This document shows positions 49,501 to 61,783 of a DNA stretch of 64,000 nt, one piece after another. The notes under the pieces are model-generated. The model was not told the origin of the DNA and did no database searches. It saw only the letters and a program-made list of their open reading frames with translations. The translations under genes were made by a program, and so were the position numbers. The stretch lies in the NCBI RefSeq assembly GCF_030052815.1, contig NC_079504.1:57105502-57169501 (forward strand), in the 5' to 3' direction. The stretch's first letter is position 1. The number at the start of each line of letters is the position of its first letter. The stretch is from Hevea brasiliensis. Taxonomy: Eukaryota > Streptophyta > Magnoliopsida > Malpighiales > Euphorbiaceae.

Positions 49501-49946
49501 AGAGAAGAGATATTGAATATGCAGTGGGTGAGCAAGTATTCCTCAAGGTTTCCCCTTGGAAGAAAATTATAAGATTCAGCAGAAAGGGGAAACTGAGTCC
49601 TCGTTTTATTGGCCCATGTGAGGTTCTAGAAAGAGTGGGTCCTTTGGCATATCGTTTGGCACTACCTCCAGAGTTAGAAAAGATACATAATGTCTTCCAT
49701 GTGTCTATGTTGAGGAGGTATTGATCAGACCCATCTCATATACTACCAATAGAAGAGATTGAGGTGAATCCAGACCTCACATATGAGGAAGAGCCCATAG
49801 AGATTCTGGCTTATGAGGTAAAGCAGCTACAAAACAAGCAGATCCCATTAGTGAAAGTGCTGTGGAACCATCATTCGGGCTAGGAGGCTACTTAGGAACG
49901 AGAGAAGGACATGAGGAGACAACACCCACAACTATTTAGAGACTGA
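46553..49946 (+). pseudogene. Element D pol: protease to chromodomain-like tail (broken, best RT-RNase H)
   Basis: The protease motif here is LFDSGSTHSYVS, the canonical DSG form. TAA replaces a Trp codon at 46853, and a small deletion near 46935 shifts the frame; from there one frame runs to TGA at 49944-49946. Codons 47337-48509 are open for 390 residues. RT has KIDL (Asp 32), [12 protein letters not shown] and FIDD (94-97). RNase H has Asp 243, Glu 280, Asp 305 and Asp 348. The integrase keeps [22 protein letters not shown] and DGQSER (Glu at 49197-49199), a GPY/F-like segment ([16 protein letters not shown]), and the tail PLVKVLWNHHSG followed by stops near 49881 and 49893. Remaining interruptions are TAG or TGA point stops. 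Confidence 0.93.
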
Positions 49947-49980
49947 TTACCAGGTAAAATTTCGAGACGAAATTTATTTT

Positions 49981-49994
49981 AAGGGGGAGAGAAT
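49981..49994 (+). promoter_or_regulatory. Polypurine tract, element D
   Basis: AAGGGGGAGAGAAT immediately before TGTAACACCC of the 3' LTR; same as B. Confidence 0.9.
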
Positions 49995-50621
49995 TGTAAC
50001 ACCCATATTTGTATAGCCTGGTATATTTCACTATTCCGGTGATCGATGTCGGTCCGGATAATTAAGGGGATTAGAGCCACATCTAAGATAACTAGATAAG
50101 CCCTAAACATAAATAATTAGTAATTGTCAATTAGTTAAGTATAAATAAGAAAAACAGAACATAAGAAGTTAAATGAGCCGAGAGTCACAGCGATGGGTGA
50201 CCTTCTCGGGAAGGACTGCGAGGTCGATTTAAACTCAAATTTCAAACCGTAAAATGTGATGTTATGGTCCTTAGGATTATTTCGAACACAGTGGAAAAGA
50301 GAAAATCACAAAAAAGAAATATTAAGTCGGTCAAATAATTAGGTCAGGGATCCGAAAGAAATATTGAATTATTTACAAACCGGGTCGAACCGAGGAGGGG
50401 CAATTTGGTTAATTGACCCCTAGAGTTGACTCCGGACCTAACTGTCAAATAAAATCGGTGAAAAGAAAATTTCAAAGTCGGGAATTAAATTAAAGAACTA
50501 ATGGAAAAATAAATAGAAAAAAAAAGAAAAAGAAAAAGTGAAAAGTGATGACATCATGCATGATGCAATAAACATTATAATTAAAAAAAATTAATTTTGG
50601 ATAATTGTGGTCTTCCTAAAG
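49995..50621 (+). repeat. Element D 3' LTR, piece 1
   Basis: The first 627 bases of the LTR, up to CTTCCTAAAG, where E is inserted. The 5' LTR of D reads CTTCCTAAAGGATTAAAAAC without interruption at the same place, which fixes the insertion point. Confidence 0.92.
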
Positions 50622-53600
50622 TGTGACACCCCTTACCCGACTACAGTGTAGCCGAGCAAGTTATGCCACTCAGTGTGTCGAGCACTCTATTTTATCTTAA
50701 TTCATTTTTATTCTTCCTTTTGAATATAACTTGTGAAATATAATTTATTTAACCCATTTATCGAAATTATAATTTATTTGAGGTTCCGAGAATTTTATAG
50801 AAAATCTAAAAATGGAGAAAACAGTTCTTCGGAACCTATGAAAAACACTTCCTATGATCATATTCAATCATCTCATCACTCTCAAACTTCAATATCAGAA
50901 TCTCAACATTTTTCACCATTCATTTCTCAATCATTCATCTCATGTGATATCATGTATAAATCACAAATAAACATTCACTTTTACATTCATTAATACGATT
51001 TTTCATTATTTACATGAACCTCAAAATACATTCCATAAGTTCAAATACATATGAGAAAATAGAAATTAGTTACAAAATGTCAAAATGAAACCTAGTGTCC
51101 TACCAATGCACTGTGGATGGTGAGGTGACACGGACACTATGCCCCTCTGTCCAAATCTTAACCGACGCGCTAAGCATAAAGCTTAGTGGTGCAAATAATA
51201 CAAGAAAATATAATATGCAAATAAAAATAATAATTTTCTTGCTATTGTGTTCATAAGAAATGAATAATTACTAACTTATTGTTTAGTCAAGGGCTAATCA
51301 TGTTTTATGATATTAACTTCTTCATGCATTTCGTTAATTATTTTCTTCATGATCTTGAGCTTCTTTGTATTTTTGTAATCATTCCTGATTCTTAATTTTC
51401 GTATTTTCTTTAATAATCGGTTCAATCACGGTTATACTTTTCCATGCCCAAGTAACCTATCTTTGGGCGGATCGATAACGTCGCGGTGCCTCGGGCCGTC
51501 ATACCATGGGACGCGTCTACCACGTATGCATGACTAAAAGCCATGATATCACATAATCGGGCATAAAAGCCATGAATACGGGCATAACATGAATACGGGC
51601 ATAAAGCCATGAATACAGCATAAAGCCTTTCGCAGATCGCTAAAACAATACCCTATTGGCATGCCAATCTATCCAAACCAATCACATTAGGCCTCGGCAT
51701 TTGCACTTTTAAGTTTCACAATTTTTGAATTTCAAGTTTTCATGTCACTATTCATTTCATTAGTCAACTAAAATGTTGACTTTTGCATAAACAATAGGTA
51801 CATTGGTTTTAGTACTCCCAACATACCACATTTTGTATTCAAAACTTGTTGGTTTTGGTCACTTTCTCAAAGCTTAGGTCATTTTGGCAAAATTGCCAAT
51901 TTTTGGTTTTGGTGTCACTATTCACCTCATTGGTCAACAAAAATGTTGACTTTTGGATAGAAAATAGGTGTATTGGTTTTAACACCCCAAACATACCACA
52001 TTTTGTATTTAAAACTTGTTGGTATTGGTTGCCAATACCATTTCTAAGCTTAATGCTAATTGAACAAAATTTTCAGATTTGGTGCTTCATCTTTACTGTT
52101 ACATTTGTTATTTTTACAGTGGGAATTTGAGGAAATGGTAAACATGAAAGTTGTTCCTTATTCTGTCTAGTTGAATTTCCTTTTTTGAATCACTCCATGT
52201 GGAGTTTTGTAGCTCAAGTTATGGCCAAAATAAGTTTGCACTTTTGGGTTTTGGCAGATTTTGGTCCAACTTTGGTCAGTAATTTGATCAAGTTAAGTTT
52301 ATAATTTGGTCTAACTTTCTTCACATGAAATGTTCTACTATGCCTTAGGTTTCCATTGATTCAAGAATCGCCTAAATCCGAGTTTTCTAGAGAGAGTTAT
52401 AGTCCTCCAAACATTACTGCTCAAGTGAAAATCTGCAGAGTTGCAGGTTTCATAACTTAACTTTGCCCAATAATTTGAATGGGTTAATGGCATAATTTGG
52501 GGTAATGTTCTTCATGAAAGTTGTTTGTCTATATCATATCTTGTTGCTGTAAACATTTCAGGTCAATTGACCATATCTACAGTGAGTTATGGCCAAATGA
52601 ACAGTTACTGTTCATTTGGAAATTCTGTCCGGATTGGGGCCAAGTTTTGGTCCTCTTGCTTTGGTCTTTTGGGCATGGTTTCTTCAGCAAAAATGTGCCA
52701 TTATAAGCCTAGTTTCATGTCCAATTGGCCAAACACCAATTGGACCAACACAGCCCAAGTTATGGCAGTGCAAGTGGACTGAATTTTCAGTCCCTCTGCT
52801 GTTGTCCTAGGGCAGCTTACAACTTCACTTTGCAATCCTATTTTTCAGTCCATAATATGGTCAACTTACCTAAAATGGTCACTAATTGACCATTAAAATG
52901 TGCTCTAACAATTTCATAAGCCAAGTCAATTTTTCACTTCTCAAAACCCTAATGTCCAATTCAATTTACCCATAAACCTCAATTAGCACACTAGTTCAAC
53001 ATCCATGCATATTCATACCTTAAACATCATTTCTATCCACTCTAAATTCATTAAAACAATCAAAATCATCCTTCCTTAGGGCTGCCAAAAATTCAAGGGA
53101 TGCATACACTTAACTTTTATTCATTTAATTTACAATTTCTCACTTATTTCAAGCTTCTAACATGGAATCAAAGAAGTATATATATAAGTAGGCACTAACC
53201 TCACTTTAACCTCTTGTAGGGCAAATTTCTCCAAGTTAAATCTTCATTTTCTTGTACTCTCTTGGCTGCCAAACACTTCCTCTAGGTCCAAGGATTCATT
53301 TTAGTGTTGGGGTCTTGAGGAAATATGGTGAGGAAGCATGAGAAATGAAGCTTTTGTTTGAAAATCAATGGAGGGAGAAGAGGGAGAGATTCACGTTTTG
53401 GCTGAAGAAGAAGAAGGAAACAGCAGAATTTTGAGTCCATTTGTCTCTTTTAATTGTTTAAAAAAAGACTTATTGAATGGTGATTGGTGGAGAGTATGTA
53501 AATGACATCATGTGATGTCATTATCCCTAATTTCCTTCATTTTTCTTTTCTTTTCTTTTCTACCACATTTCAATTTAATTTTTAGCAATATTTCTTCATA

Positions 53601-54030
53601 TTTTATGTCATAATAATTATTTACTTAACTGGACAAGTCGGCCAAAAATCACCTCTGAAGGCGAAATGACCAAAATGCCCTCCGTTTGGCTTACCGGGTC
53701 AAAATTGTCTGTACCGATTGAAAAATTTTTCAAAATATTTTCTTGGCATTCCAATGCCATAGGAACCTCAGTAATCCTTCTCTAGAGACCCAAAAATTAT
53801 TTTATAATTTTTCCCCCGGTCTAGGGCTCCTCGTTGCGAGAACCGCAACTTCCCTCTGGTTACCCATCGCTTGGGCACCGGCTCATTTGACTTGGTTGTA
53901 CTTTATTTCTAAAATTTTTACTAAATTTTTCTCATTAATATTTGAGTTAATTATGGTTCCTGACTTTAGTTTAAATATTTTTCCGGACGTTCTAGAGAAT
54001 GTACGGAGTTGATACCGGGAGGATGTTACA
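50622..54030 (-). repeat. Element E LTR, left copy on the plus strand (3' LTR of the element)
   Basis: Begins TGTGACACCCCTTACCCG and ends GGATGTTACA. Compared with S3 it lacks several short GC-rich pieces between about 50805 and 51640. It carries a 170-base tandem duplication (51745-52083), the palindrome at 52593-52619 and the minisatellite from 51558. Confidence 0.9.
51745..52083. repeat. Two-copy tandem repeat, period 170 bases, in E LTR
   Basis: The unit starting TCACTATTCATTTCATTAGT recurs 170 bases later as TCACTATTCACCTCATTGGT. Shared landmarks are AAAATGTTGACTTTTG, CATACCACATTTTGTAT, AAAACTTGTTGG and AAGCTTA. The two units have diverged clearly, so the duplication is older than the insertion of E. 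S1, S2 and S3 have a single unit. Confidence 0.8.
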
Positions 54031-54381
54031 ACTCTTCCCCTCTTATTTAAATTTCGTCCCCGAAATTTACCCAATGTAAATAGCCAAGGAGCTAATACCT
54101 CTTTATTTCTTCACCTTTCCGTGTTATCCTACTTCACTTTCTCCTTAGTCTCAATCCTATCCTCAAACAGTTATGTACTCATCCTTTTTCATCTTAAATA
54201 TAGTCTCCTTCTCATCTCCATTCGCTATCTCATTGTCTCTTCACTCTCTTATTCCATACCTTAACCTAAAATAAACGGGAAATACAGATCTGCAATAGTG
54301 TCACCTCGACTCTTATGAATGCAATGCATGATATGCAATCTATCTAGGTCGAACGCCTAAACCACGCTCGATACTACTAAA
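54031..54381 (-). other. Internal region of element E, noncoding
   Basis: 351 bases without an open frame of note. The minus-strand start has a primer-site-like TAGTATCGAGC (plus strand 54366-54376) against the usual TGGTATCAGAGC. The minus-strand end reads GGTAAATTTCGGGGACGAAA and then a purine run. This matches the sequence after the pol stop in B and D (GGTAAAATTTCGAGACGAAA in D). Only the two ends of a normal interior are therefore kept. Confidence 0.8.
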
Positions 54382-55285
54382 TGTGACAAGCAAGTTATGC
54401 CACTCGAGCACTCTATTTTATCTTAATTCATTTTTATTCTTCCTTTTGAATATAACTTGTGAAATATAATTTATTTAATCCATTTATCGAAATTATAATT
54501 TATTTGAGGTTAATTTTATAGAAAATCAAAATGGAGAAAAAGGTTCTTCGGAACCTATGAAAAACACTTCCTATGATCATATTCAATCATCTCATCACTC
54601 TCAAACTTCAATATCAAAATCTCAACATTTTTCACCATTCATTTCTCAATCATTCATCTCATGTGATATCATGTATAAATCACAAATAAACATTCACTTT
54701 TACATTCATTAATACGATTTTTCATTATTTACATGAACCTCAAAATACATTCCATAAGTTCAAATACATATGAGAAAATAGAAATTAGTTACAAAATGTC
54801 AAAATGAAACCTAGTGTCCTACCAATGCACTGTGGATGGTGAGGTGACACGGACACTATGGTCTACTGGGCCCTCTGTCCAAATCTTAAGCGGCTAAGCA
54901 TAAAGCTTAGTGGTGCAAATAATACAAGAAAATATAATATGCAAATAAAAATAATAATTTCCTTGCTATTGTGTTCATAAGAAATGAATAATTACTAACT
55001 TATTGTTTAGTCGAGGGCTAATCATGTTTTATGATATTAACTTCTTCATGCATTTCGTTAATTATTTTCTTCATGATCTTGAGCTTCTTTGTATTTTTGT
55101 AATCATTCACGATTCTTAATTTTTCGTATTTTCTTTAATAATCAGTTCAATCACGCTTATACTTTTCCATGCCCAAGTAACCTATCGGATAACGAGTCGT
55201 TGGCACTAGACAGTCATACCATGGGACGCAGAACGTCTACCACGTATGCAGTCAGTATGACTAAAAAGCCATGATATCACATAAT

Positions 55286-55360
55286 CGGGCATAAAAGCCA
55301 TGAATACGGGCATAAAAGCCATGAATACGGGCATAAAGCCATGAATACAGGCATAAAGCC
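55286..55360 (-). repeat. Minisatellite in E LTR, right copy
   Basis: Same array as in S3, with two full units, one shortened unit and one partial unit. The left copy of E (51558-51629) has a partly collapsed version, so the two LTRs of one element differ here. Confidence 0.85.
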
Positions 55361-55482
55361 TTTGTGATCTTGCTAAAACAATACCCTATTGGCATGCCTA
55401 TCTATCCAAACCAATCACATTAGGCCTACTGGGGCATTTTGCACTTTTAAGTTTCACAATTTTTGAATTTCAAGTTTTCATG

Positions 55483-55822
55483 TCACTATTCATTTCATTA
55501 GTCAACTAAAATGTTGACTTTTGCATAAACAATAGGTACATTGGTTTTAGTACTCCCAACATACCACATTTTGTACTCAAAACTTATTGGTTTTGGTCAC
55601 TTTCTCAAAGCTTAGGTCATTTTGGCAAAATTGCCAATTTTTGGTTTTGGTATCACTATTCACCTCATTGGTCAACAAAAATGTTGACTTTTGGATAGAA
55701 AATAGGTGTATTGGTTTTAACACCCCAAACATATCACATTTTGTATTTAAAACTTGTTGGTATTGGTTGCCAATACCATTTCTAAGCTTAATGCTAATTG
55801 AACAAAATTTTCAGATTTGGTG
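55483..55822. repeat. Two-copy tandem repeat, period 170 bases, in E right LTR
   Basis: Same pair of diverged 170-base units as in the left LTR at 51745-52083, starting TCACTATTCATTTCATTAGT at 55483 and TCACTATTCACCTCATTGGT at 55653. Confidence 0.8.
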
Positions 55823-57843
55823 CTTCATCTTTACTGTTACATTTGTTATTTTTACAGTGGGAATTTGAGGAAATGGTAAACATGAAAGTTGTTCCTTATT
55901 CTGTCTAGTTGAATTTCATTTTTTGAATCACTCCATTTGGAGTTTTGTAGCTCAAGTTATGGCCAAAATAAGTTTACTGTTCACGTGCACTGTTCATGCT
56001 GCACTTTTGGGTTTTGGCAGATTTTGGTCTAATTTTGGTCAGTAATTTGATTAAGTTAAGTTCATAATTTGGTCTAACTTTCTTCATATGAAATGTTCTA
56101 CTGTGCCTTAGGTTTCCATCGATTCAAGAATCGCCTAAATCCGAGTTTTCTAGAGAGAGTTATAGTCCTCCAAACATTACTGCTCAAGTGAAAATCTGCA
56201 GAGTTGCAGGTTTCATAACTTAACTTTGCCCAATAATTTGAATGGGTTAATGGCATAATTTGGGGTAATGTTCTTCATGAAAGTTGTTTGTCTATATCAT
56301 ATCTTGTTGCTGTAAACATTTCAGGTCAATTGACCATATCTACAGTGAGTTATGGCCAAATGAACAGTTACTGTTCATTTGGAAAATTCTGCAGGAGCTA
56401 TTGCAGGGTGTCCGGATTGGGGCCAAGTTTTGGTCCTCTTGCTTTGGTCTTTTGGGCATGGTTTCTTCAGCAAAAATGTGCCATTATAAGCCTAGTTTCA
56501 TGTCCAATTAGCCAAACACCAATTGGACCAACACAACCCAAGTTATGGCAGTGCAAGTGGACTGAATTTTCAGTCCTCTTGTCCTAGGCGACCTACAACT
56601 TCACTTTGCAATCCTATTTTTCAGTCCATAATATGGTCAACTTACCTAAAATGGTCACTAATTGACCATTAAAATGTGCTCTAACAATTTCATAAGCCAA
56701 GTCAATTTTTCACTTCTCAAAACCCTAATGTCCAATTCAATTTACCCATAAACCTCAATTAGCACACTAGTTCAACATCCATGCATATTCATACCTTAAA
56801 CATCATTTCTATCCACTCTAAATTCATTAAAACAATCAAACTCATCCTTCCTTAGGGCTGCCAAAAATTCAAGGGATGCATACACTTAACTTTTATTCAT
56901 TTAATTTACAATTTCTCACTTATTTCAAGCTTCTAACATGGAATCAAAGAAGTATATATATAAGTAGGCACTAACCTCACTTTAACCTCTTGTAGGGCAG
57001 ATTTCTCCAAGTTAAATATTCATTTTCTTGTACTCTCTTGGCTGCCAAACACTTCCTCTAGGTCCAAGGATTTATTTTAGTGTTGGGGTCTTGAGGAAAT
57101 ATGGTGAGGAAGCATGAGAAATGAAGCTTTTGTTTGAAAATCAATGGAGGGAGAAGAGGGAGAGATTCACGTTTTGTCTGAAGAAGAAGAAGGAAACAGC
57201 AGAATTTTGAGTCCATTAGTCTCTTTTAATTGTTTAAAAAAAGACTTATTGAATGGTGATTGGTGGAGAGTATGTAAATGACATCATGTGATGTCATTAT
57301 CCCTAATTTCCTTTATTTTTCTTTTCTTTTCTTTTCTACCACATTTCAATTTAATTTTTAGCAATATTGCTTCATATTTTATGTCATATTAATTATTTAC
57401 TTAACTGGACAAGTCGGCCAAAAATCACCTCTGAAGGCGAAATGACCAAAATGCCCTCCGTTTGGCTTAACGGGTCAAAATTGTCTGTACCGATTGAAAA
57501 ATTTTTCTAAATATTTTCTTGGCATTCCAATGCCATAGGAACCTCAGTAATCCTTCTCTGGAGTCCCAAAAATTATTTTATAATTTTTCCCCGGGTCTAG
57601 GGCTCCTCGTTGCGAGAACCGCAACTTCCCTCTGGTTACCCATCGCTTGGGCACCGGCTCATTTGACTTAGTTGTACTTTATTTCTAAAATTTTTACTAA
57701 ATTTTTCTCATTAATATTTGAGTTAATTATGGTTCCTGACTTTAGTTTAAATATTTTTTCGGACGTTCTAGATGTCCGGACCGACACCGGTCACCGGAAC
57801 AGTAGAATGTACGGAGTTGATACCGGGAGGATGTTACATAAAG

Positions 57844-60747
57844 GATTAAAAACATAAATGAAAAGAAAAAAAGAACAAAAAACAAAAAAGTCTTCTTCTT
57901 CCCAAACTTGCCACCCCATCTCTCTCACCTCTCCCTCACTAAAAACTCCATTGAAGCTCACTTTTGAGCTTGAAGAACCAAAAACCTCACCATAGAAAAT
58001 TGTCCTACGATGGTTCAATTTTGTTTGGGCAACTAGAAGAGAAGATTCAAGGGAAAGAAAGAAGAAAAAAATTGAAGGAAGGAAGAAAGAAAATTCTACA
58101 TAAGGTTAGTAATTCAAACTTTAACCTTTTAGTTTAATTATTGTATTTATAGCTTAATGAACTTAGAAATATGCTTAAAATGAAATGAAAACAAGTATGG
58201 AGGACTAGGCATGGATTTCGGCCAGCTAGGGTTTGAGATGAAAATGTATGAATTTGATTGAATTAAATATGTTAGTAAGCCTGTATGAGTGGTGAAGTGA
58301 TGTTTGTATGCTTTGAATTAGTTAAATGTAACAAAAATGTGAATTAGGGTTTGGACCTAGGGTTTTGGAGGAAAAATTTGGAGAATTGGTCAAATAGTGT
58401 GTTTGACCTAGTTTGAGTTGAAAAATGGTCATTTGTGACCAATTGTGGTATGTTAGAAGTGTTAGAGTTAGGTTTAAATTCGGATTGATTAGGGACATGC
58501 TGCAGGTAGCAGGACCAAGGTCCCTTTCAGGGACCAAAAATTAAAATTTACCAACCCAATTGGTGTGAGGCCAATTGGGAATGAAACTAGACACAAAATG
58601 GCACATTTTTTTATTTAGGAATCATGCCCAAAAAGTGACCATAGCATAGTGAACAAATTGGCCAAATCCGGAAGTGAGTGTTCTGCCCTGTACAAAAATG
58701 ACCAAATGAACAGTGTGTCTGTTCATTTGGCCATAACTTGGGCTAGGCAAGTCTAAATGACCTAAAATTTTACCAGTAGAAAGCTAAGATATAGACCTAA
58801 AACTTTCATGGGAACATAAACCCAAATTATGCCCTTAACCAAGTTATTTAGCCATCCAAATTTGATGACCTAAAACTGCCAGAACCAGTTTTGGTGCCCA
58901 GAAAATCTGGGTTAGACCAATCCGGCAGCTATGATTCAAATGGCTATAACTTGAGCTACAAAACTCCAATTGGAGTGATTAAAAAAGGTGAATAAAGTTA
59001 AGATAATAAGGAACAATTTCTATGAAGAAAACTTAGCCAAATTCTAACAGCAACATGACTAATGGAATAGTGCAACATAGGACACCAAAACTGAAAATTT
59101 ACAAATTTTCCTAAAAGACTTAAAATTGGAGTAAACAACCAAAACCAACAAATTTAGTAACTAAAATGTGGTATGTGGGTGAAATTAGAATTTCCATACC
59201 TATTTAGCCTTAGAAAGTCAACAAATTGACTTGAATAGTATTGTGAATAGTAACCCAAAATACAAATTGTAAAGAACGTCAATTTTAGCATATTAAAGCT
59301 AGGTAAAAGTAAAATTGAATTTATTTTTGGATTTATGATAAGTTATGATACTAAAACACTGTGAAACTATATGTTTCAGTTGAAAAGAATACCGGGAACG
59401 AACCTGAGGGATTGAGTCAAGGCCAAGAGGCGACTCGTATAAGGTTTGTGCACAACATAGAATTTTTATAAATTTTCTTCTGTACATCGTTTTGAATGAA
59501 TTGAAATATTGAATTGTGATATCATTGTCATGAAATGTTTATTCTGCTTTTAATTTAAATCGTTAAAAGTTTAATTGTATATATTTGAAATGGCATCAAA
59601 TGTTTAGTAAATTGTTAAGATAGTTTTGAAACCACAGTGTCATGACCATATGTTTGAATACCTCACTAGCATGACTAGTGGGGGAAATCAGTTTCGAATT
59701 TTGATTCCTTCTCTGGCTGAAGTGTTGAGGTGTGTGCCAATAGAAGAAGAAAAAGAATGGGTTCCCATATATTTGAGCTAGTTAGCCTTGTGTTGTGACT
59801 TCTCCTTAGCCTCTGGCTACTGAGATGATATTTGTTTCGAATGGCATGATATAACTGTGTGTTTTTATGAAATTTGTTTTGAGACTTTTGAAATGAAATT
59901 GTTTAGATTTTTGAATAAATATATTTCATCGCTGAGTCATGTTTTGAATTTATATTTCATGTTCAGTTTAATTTTTGAATAAATATGATTTAAATTCTGT
60001 ATAAAGATTATTTTAGTATGTTGTGCACCACTAAGTCCTAATACTCAGCGATGGCTGTTATTGCTGTCGCATATAGAGACTAGAGGAGTAACAAAGTGAG
60101 CTGCTGAGGATTGAGGAGCTACCTACTCTAAAGTTTATCGGGTATATTTTATATCCTAATTGTAAAAATTATTTTGATGTATGTAATGTATGTAAATGTA
60201 GGAAATAGTCATGAGCAATTGTATAAAGCTTGTAATAAATTTTGGTTTGGATTTTTCCTAATGTAAATATTTGGAATGATGTATATAAATTGTTTTATCT
60301 TTATTGAAATATGATTGGAAATATTTTATTTTAATTTGAATGAAATTAATTAGTAGTATTTTGATAATGTTGAATTTTGGAATTTGAGAAATGATGTTGG
60401 AATTGGTTGGGATGGATGTTGAATTGATGAAGTTGTTAAGATAAATCTTTGGAAGTGTTTTTTTTTAGGTATTTGAAGAACTGTTTTCTCAAAATACAGA
60501 CGGCACTCTGCCGAAATTTTTATAAAATTTGCAAAAAAATGAAATGGGATAAAAATCTTAACTAGTTTTCAAACTCTAATTAAATGTTTTAATACCTATT
60601 AGAAAATGCTCACTACTTATAAAAGTAAAAAAATTGTTTTAAAATCCCTTGTAGGGTACTTAATGAGTTATCGGTAGGTGAAGTTAGGTAGTTCATTAAG
60701 TATTCTACGGGATCATGTTATGCCTTACAGAGGAATAAATTATGACA
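57844..60747 (+). repeat. Element D 3' LTR, piece 2
   Basis: Resumes GATTAAAAACATAAATG after E and continues to TTATGACA. It carries the AAGCTC/GAGCTT hairpin near 57953, ATAAG|GTTAGTAA near 58102, the dyad at 58702-58730, the palindrome ACTCCAATTGGAGT at 58963-58976 and the exon-like block near 59377. A short extra insert (ATATTTCATCGCTGAGTCATG) near 59921 has no equivalent in the 5' LTR. Confidence 0.92.
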
Positions 60748-61783
60748 ATGATTTTTCTTGCAATTGGGATCTTTAATTTATGAAATGAATTTGTGAATGT
60801 GGAAGGCAAATGTTGGCCCTTTTATATCATTGTAGCACGGGGGTGGGCCGGTTTTGAATTATTTTAGAAGTGTTTGAGAAATGGCGTTTTGACAACCTTT
60901 TTTAATTTTATGATGATTTGAATGTGGTTATTATTTTTGTAATTGTGATTATTGATTAAGAAATATTCAAAAATTGTTTTTAAACCAGAGTTAGCATGAC
61001 AGTCCCTTACTGTGTTCCTGCTCCTTTTATGGGGTTGAGTTTGATTGTGATCCTCCCTACCTGGTTTTCCAGTTGAGGTTGAGTTCAGATGAGTACTCAT
61101 ATAACTAGCTAGCCACCTCCCTCATTAATAATAATTAGTGAGGTTACATATTGCTTTGTCGTGGTGTACAACACGCCATTGATCGAAAATTTTGTGTCGT
61201 GACCCTAACTGTGTGATTGTTGGCAACACAACTAATTTATGAATGCTTTGATAAGATGTGATTGAAATATATGATTTGTATGATTGTAAATTATAAGATT
61301 GGTTTTATGACTTATGAAAAATATGGATATTCCAATTTCTTTGTTATGCATTGACAAAGTATGTTTTATATTGAATTGAAAATTTTAGTTGTACACCATT
61401 AAGTATTATGCTCAGCGATGACTCTTTCATGCTATCGTAGGTAAGGAGAAAGAAAAAGCTGCAGAGTGAATAGCGTGGAGCAGTACTGGATATAGCTTCG
61501 GGTATATATTAGGTATACCCTTTTGTAGATTCATTTTGATGTAAATTAGCCTGTATGTACATAAAAGACAAATGAGCAGTTGTACAAATGAAATTGTAAT
61601 AATATTTTGTTATCCTTTTGAGTTGTGAATTTGCATATGAACATCTATTTTGATTTGTGTATGAGATAAACACATTTGCTTGGTGTTGGGTGAATGAAAT
61701 AAGATGATTGAGTTTGATTGAGTTCAAAATGGGTATGAGATATTTTTATAAATTGTTTTTTAACAGGTTTGAAGAACTATTTT
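60748..61783 (+). repeat. Fragment of older LTR O, right part
   Basis: Continues the fragment at 41462-41609 across the ATGAT duplication. The sequence differs from families 1 and 2, but the order of landmarks is the same: CACCATTAAGTATTATGCTC near 61393; a pair of arms GCGATG/CTATCGT ending GTAGG; AGCTGCAGAG; the dyad GGGTATA/TATACCC near 61500-61520; and AACAGGTTTGAAGAAC near the end. It stops at 61783 where another LTR begins. The older O element is otherwise not seen. Confidence 0.65.

Larger units (their letters stand above)
50622..57838 (-). mobile_element. Element E: two long LTRs around 351 noncoding bases
   Basis: Family 2, minus strand, flanked by TAAAG (50617-50621 and 57839-57843) inside D's 3' LTR. 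Two LTRs (50622-54030 and 54382-57838) enclose 54031-54381. Read on the minus strand, the interior begins with a primer-site-like TAGTATCGAGC and ends with AAGAGGGGAAGAGT, a polypurine tract, directly before the next LTR. No gag or pol remains. It fits a large non-autonomous derivative (LARD-like) or an internally deleted copy. The LTRs are very similar to each other apart from scattered small deletions. Confidence 0.9.
54382..57838 (-). repeat. Element E LTR, right copy on the plus strand (5' LTR of the element)
   Basis: On the plus strand it begins TGTGACAAGCAAG, lacking about 27 bases that follow TGTGACA in the left copy and in S3, and ends GGATGTTACA. It includes the 170-base tandem pair (from 55483), the palindrome at 56356-56382 and the minisatellite at 55286-55360. 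Confidence 0.9.
41610..60747 (+). mobile_element. Element D: full-length Ty3/gypsy retrotransposon carrying nested element E
   Basis: Family 1. The start TGTAACACTCTTATTTG is slightly decayed and the end is TTATGACA. It is flanked by ATGAT (41605-41609 and 60748-60752). It has a 5' LTR, primer site, gag, pol, polypurine tract, and a 3' LTR interrupted by E. Without E it is about 11.9 kb, the same size as B. It holds the longest intact enzyme stretch in the window but is still broken by stops and two frameshifts. Confidence 0.93.

Noticed and set aside
61509..61727. Possible small host gene on the minus strand near the right end
   Set aside because: The segment is in LTR O, with landmarks matching other LTRs and no protein similarity recognised.
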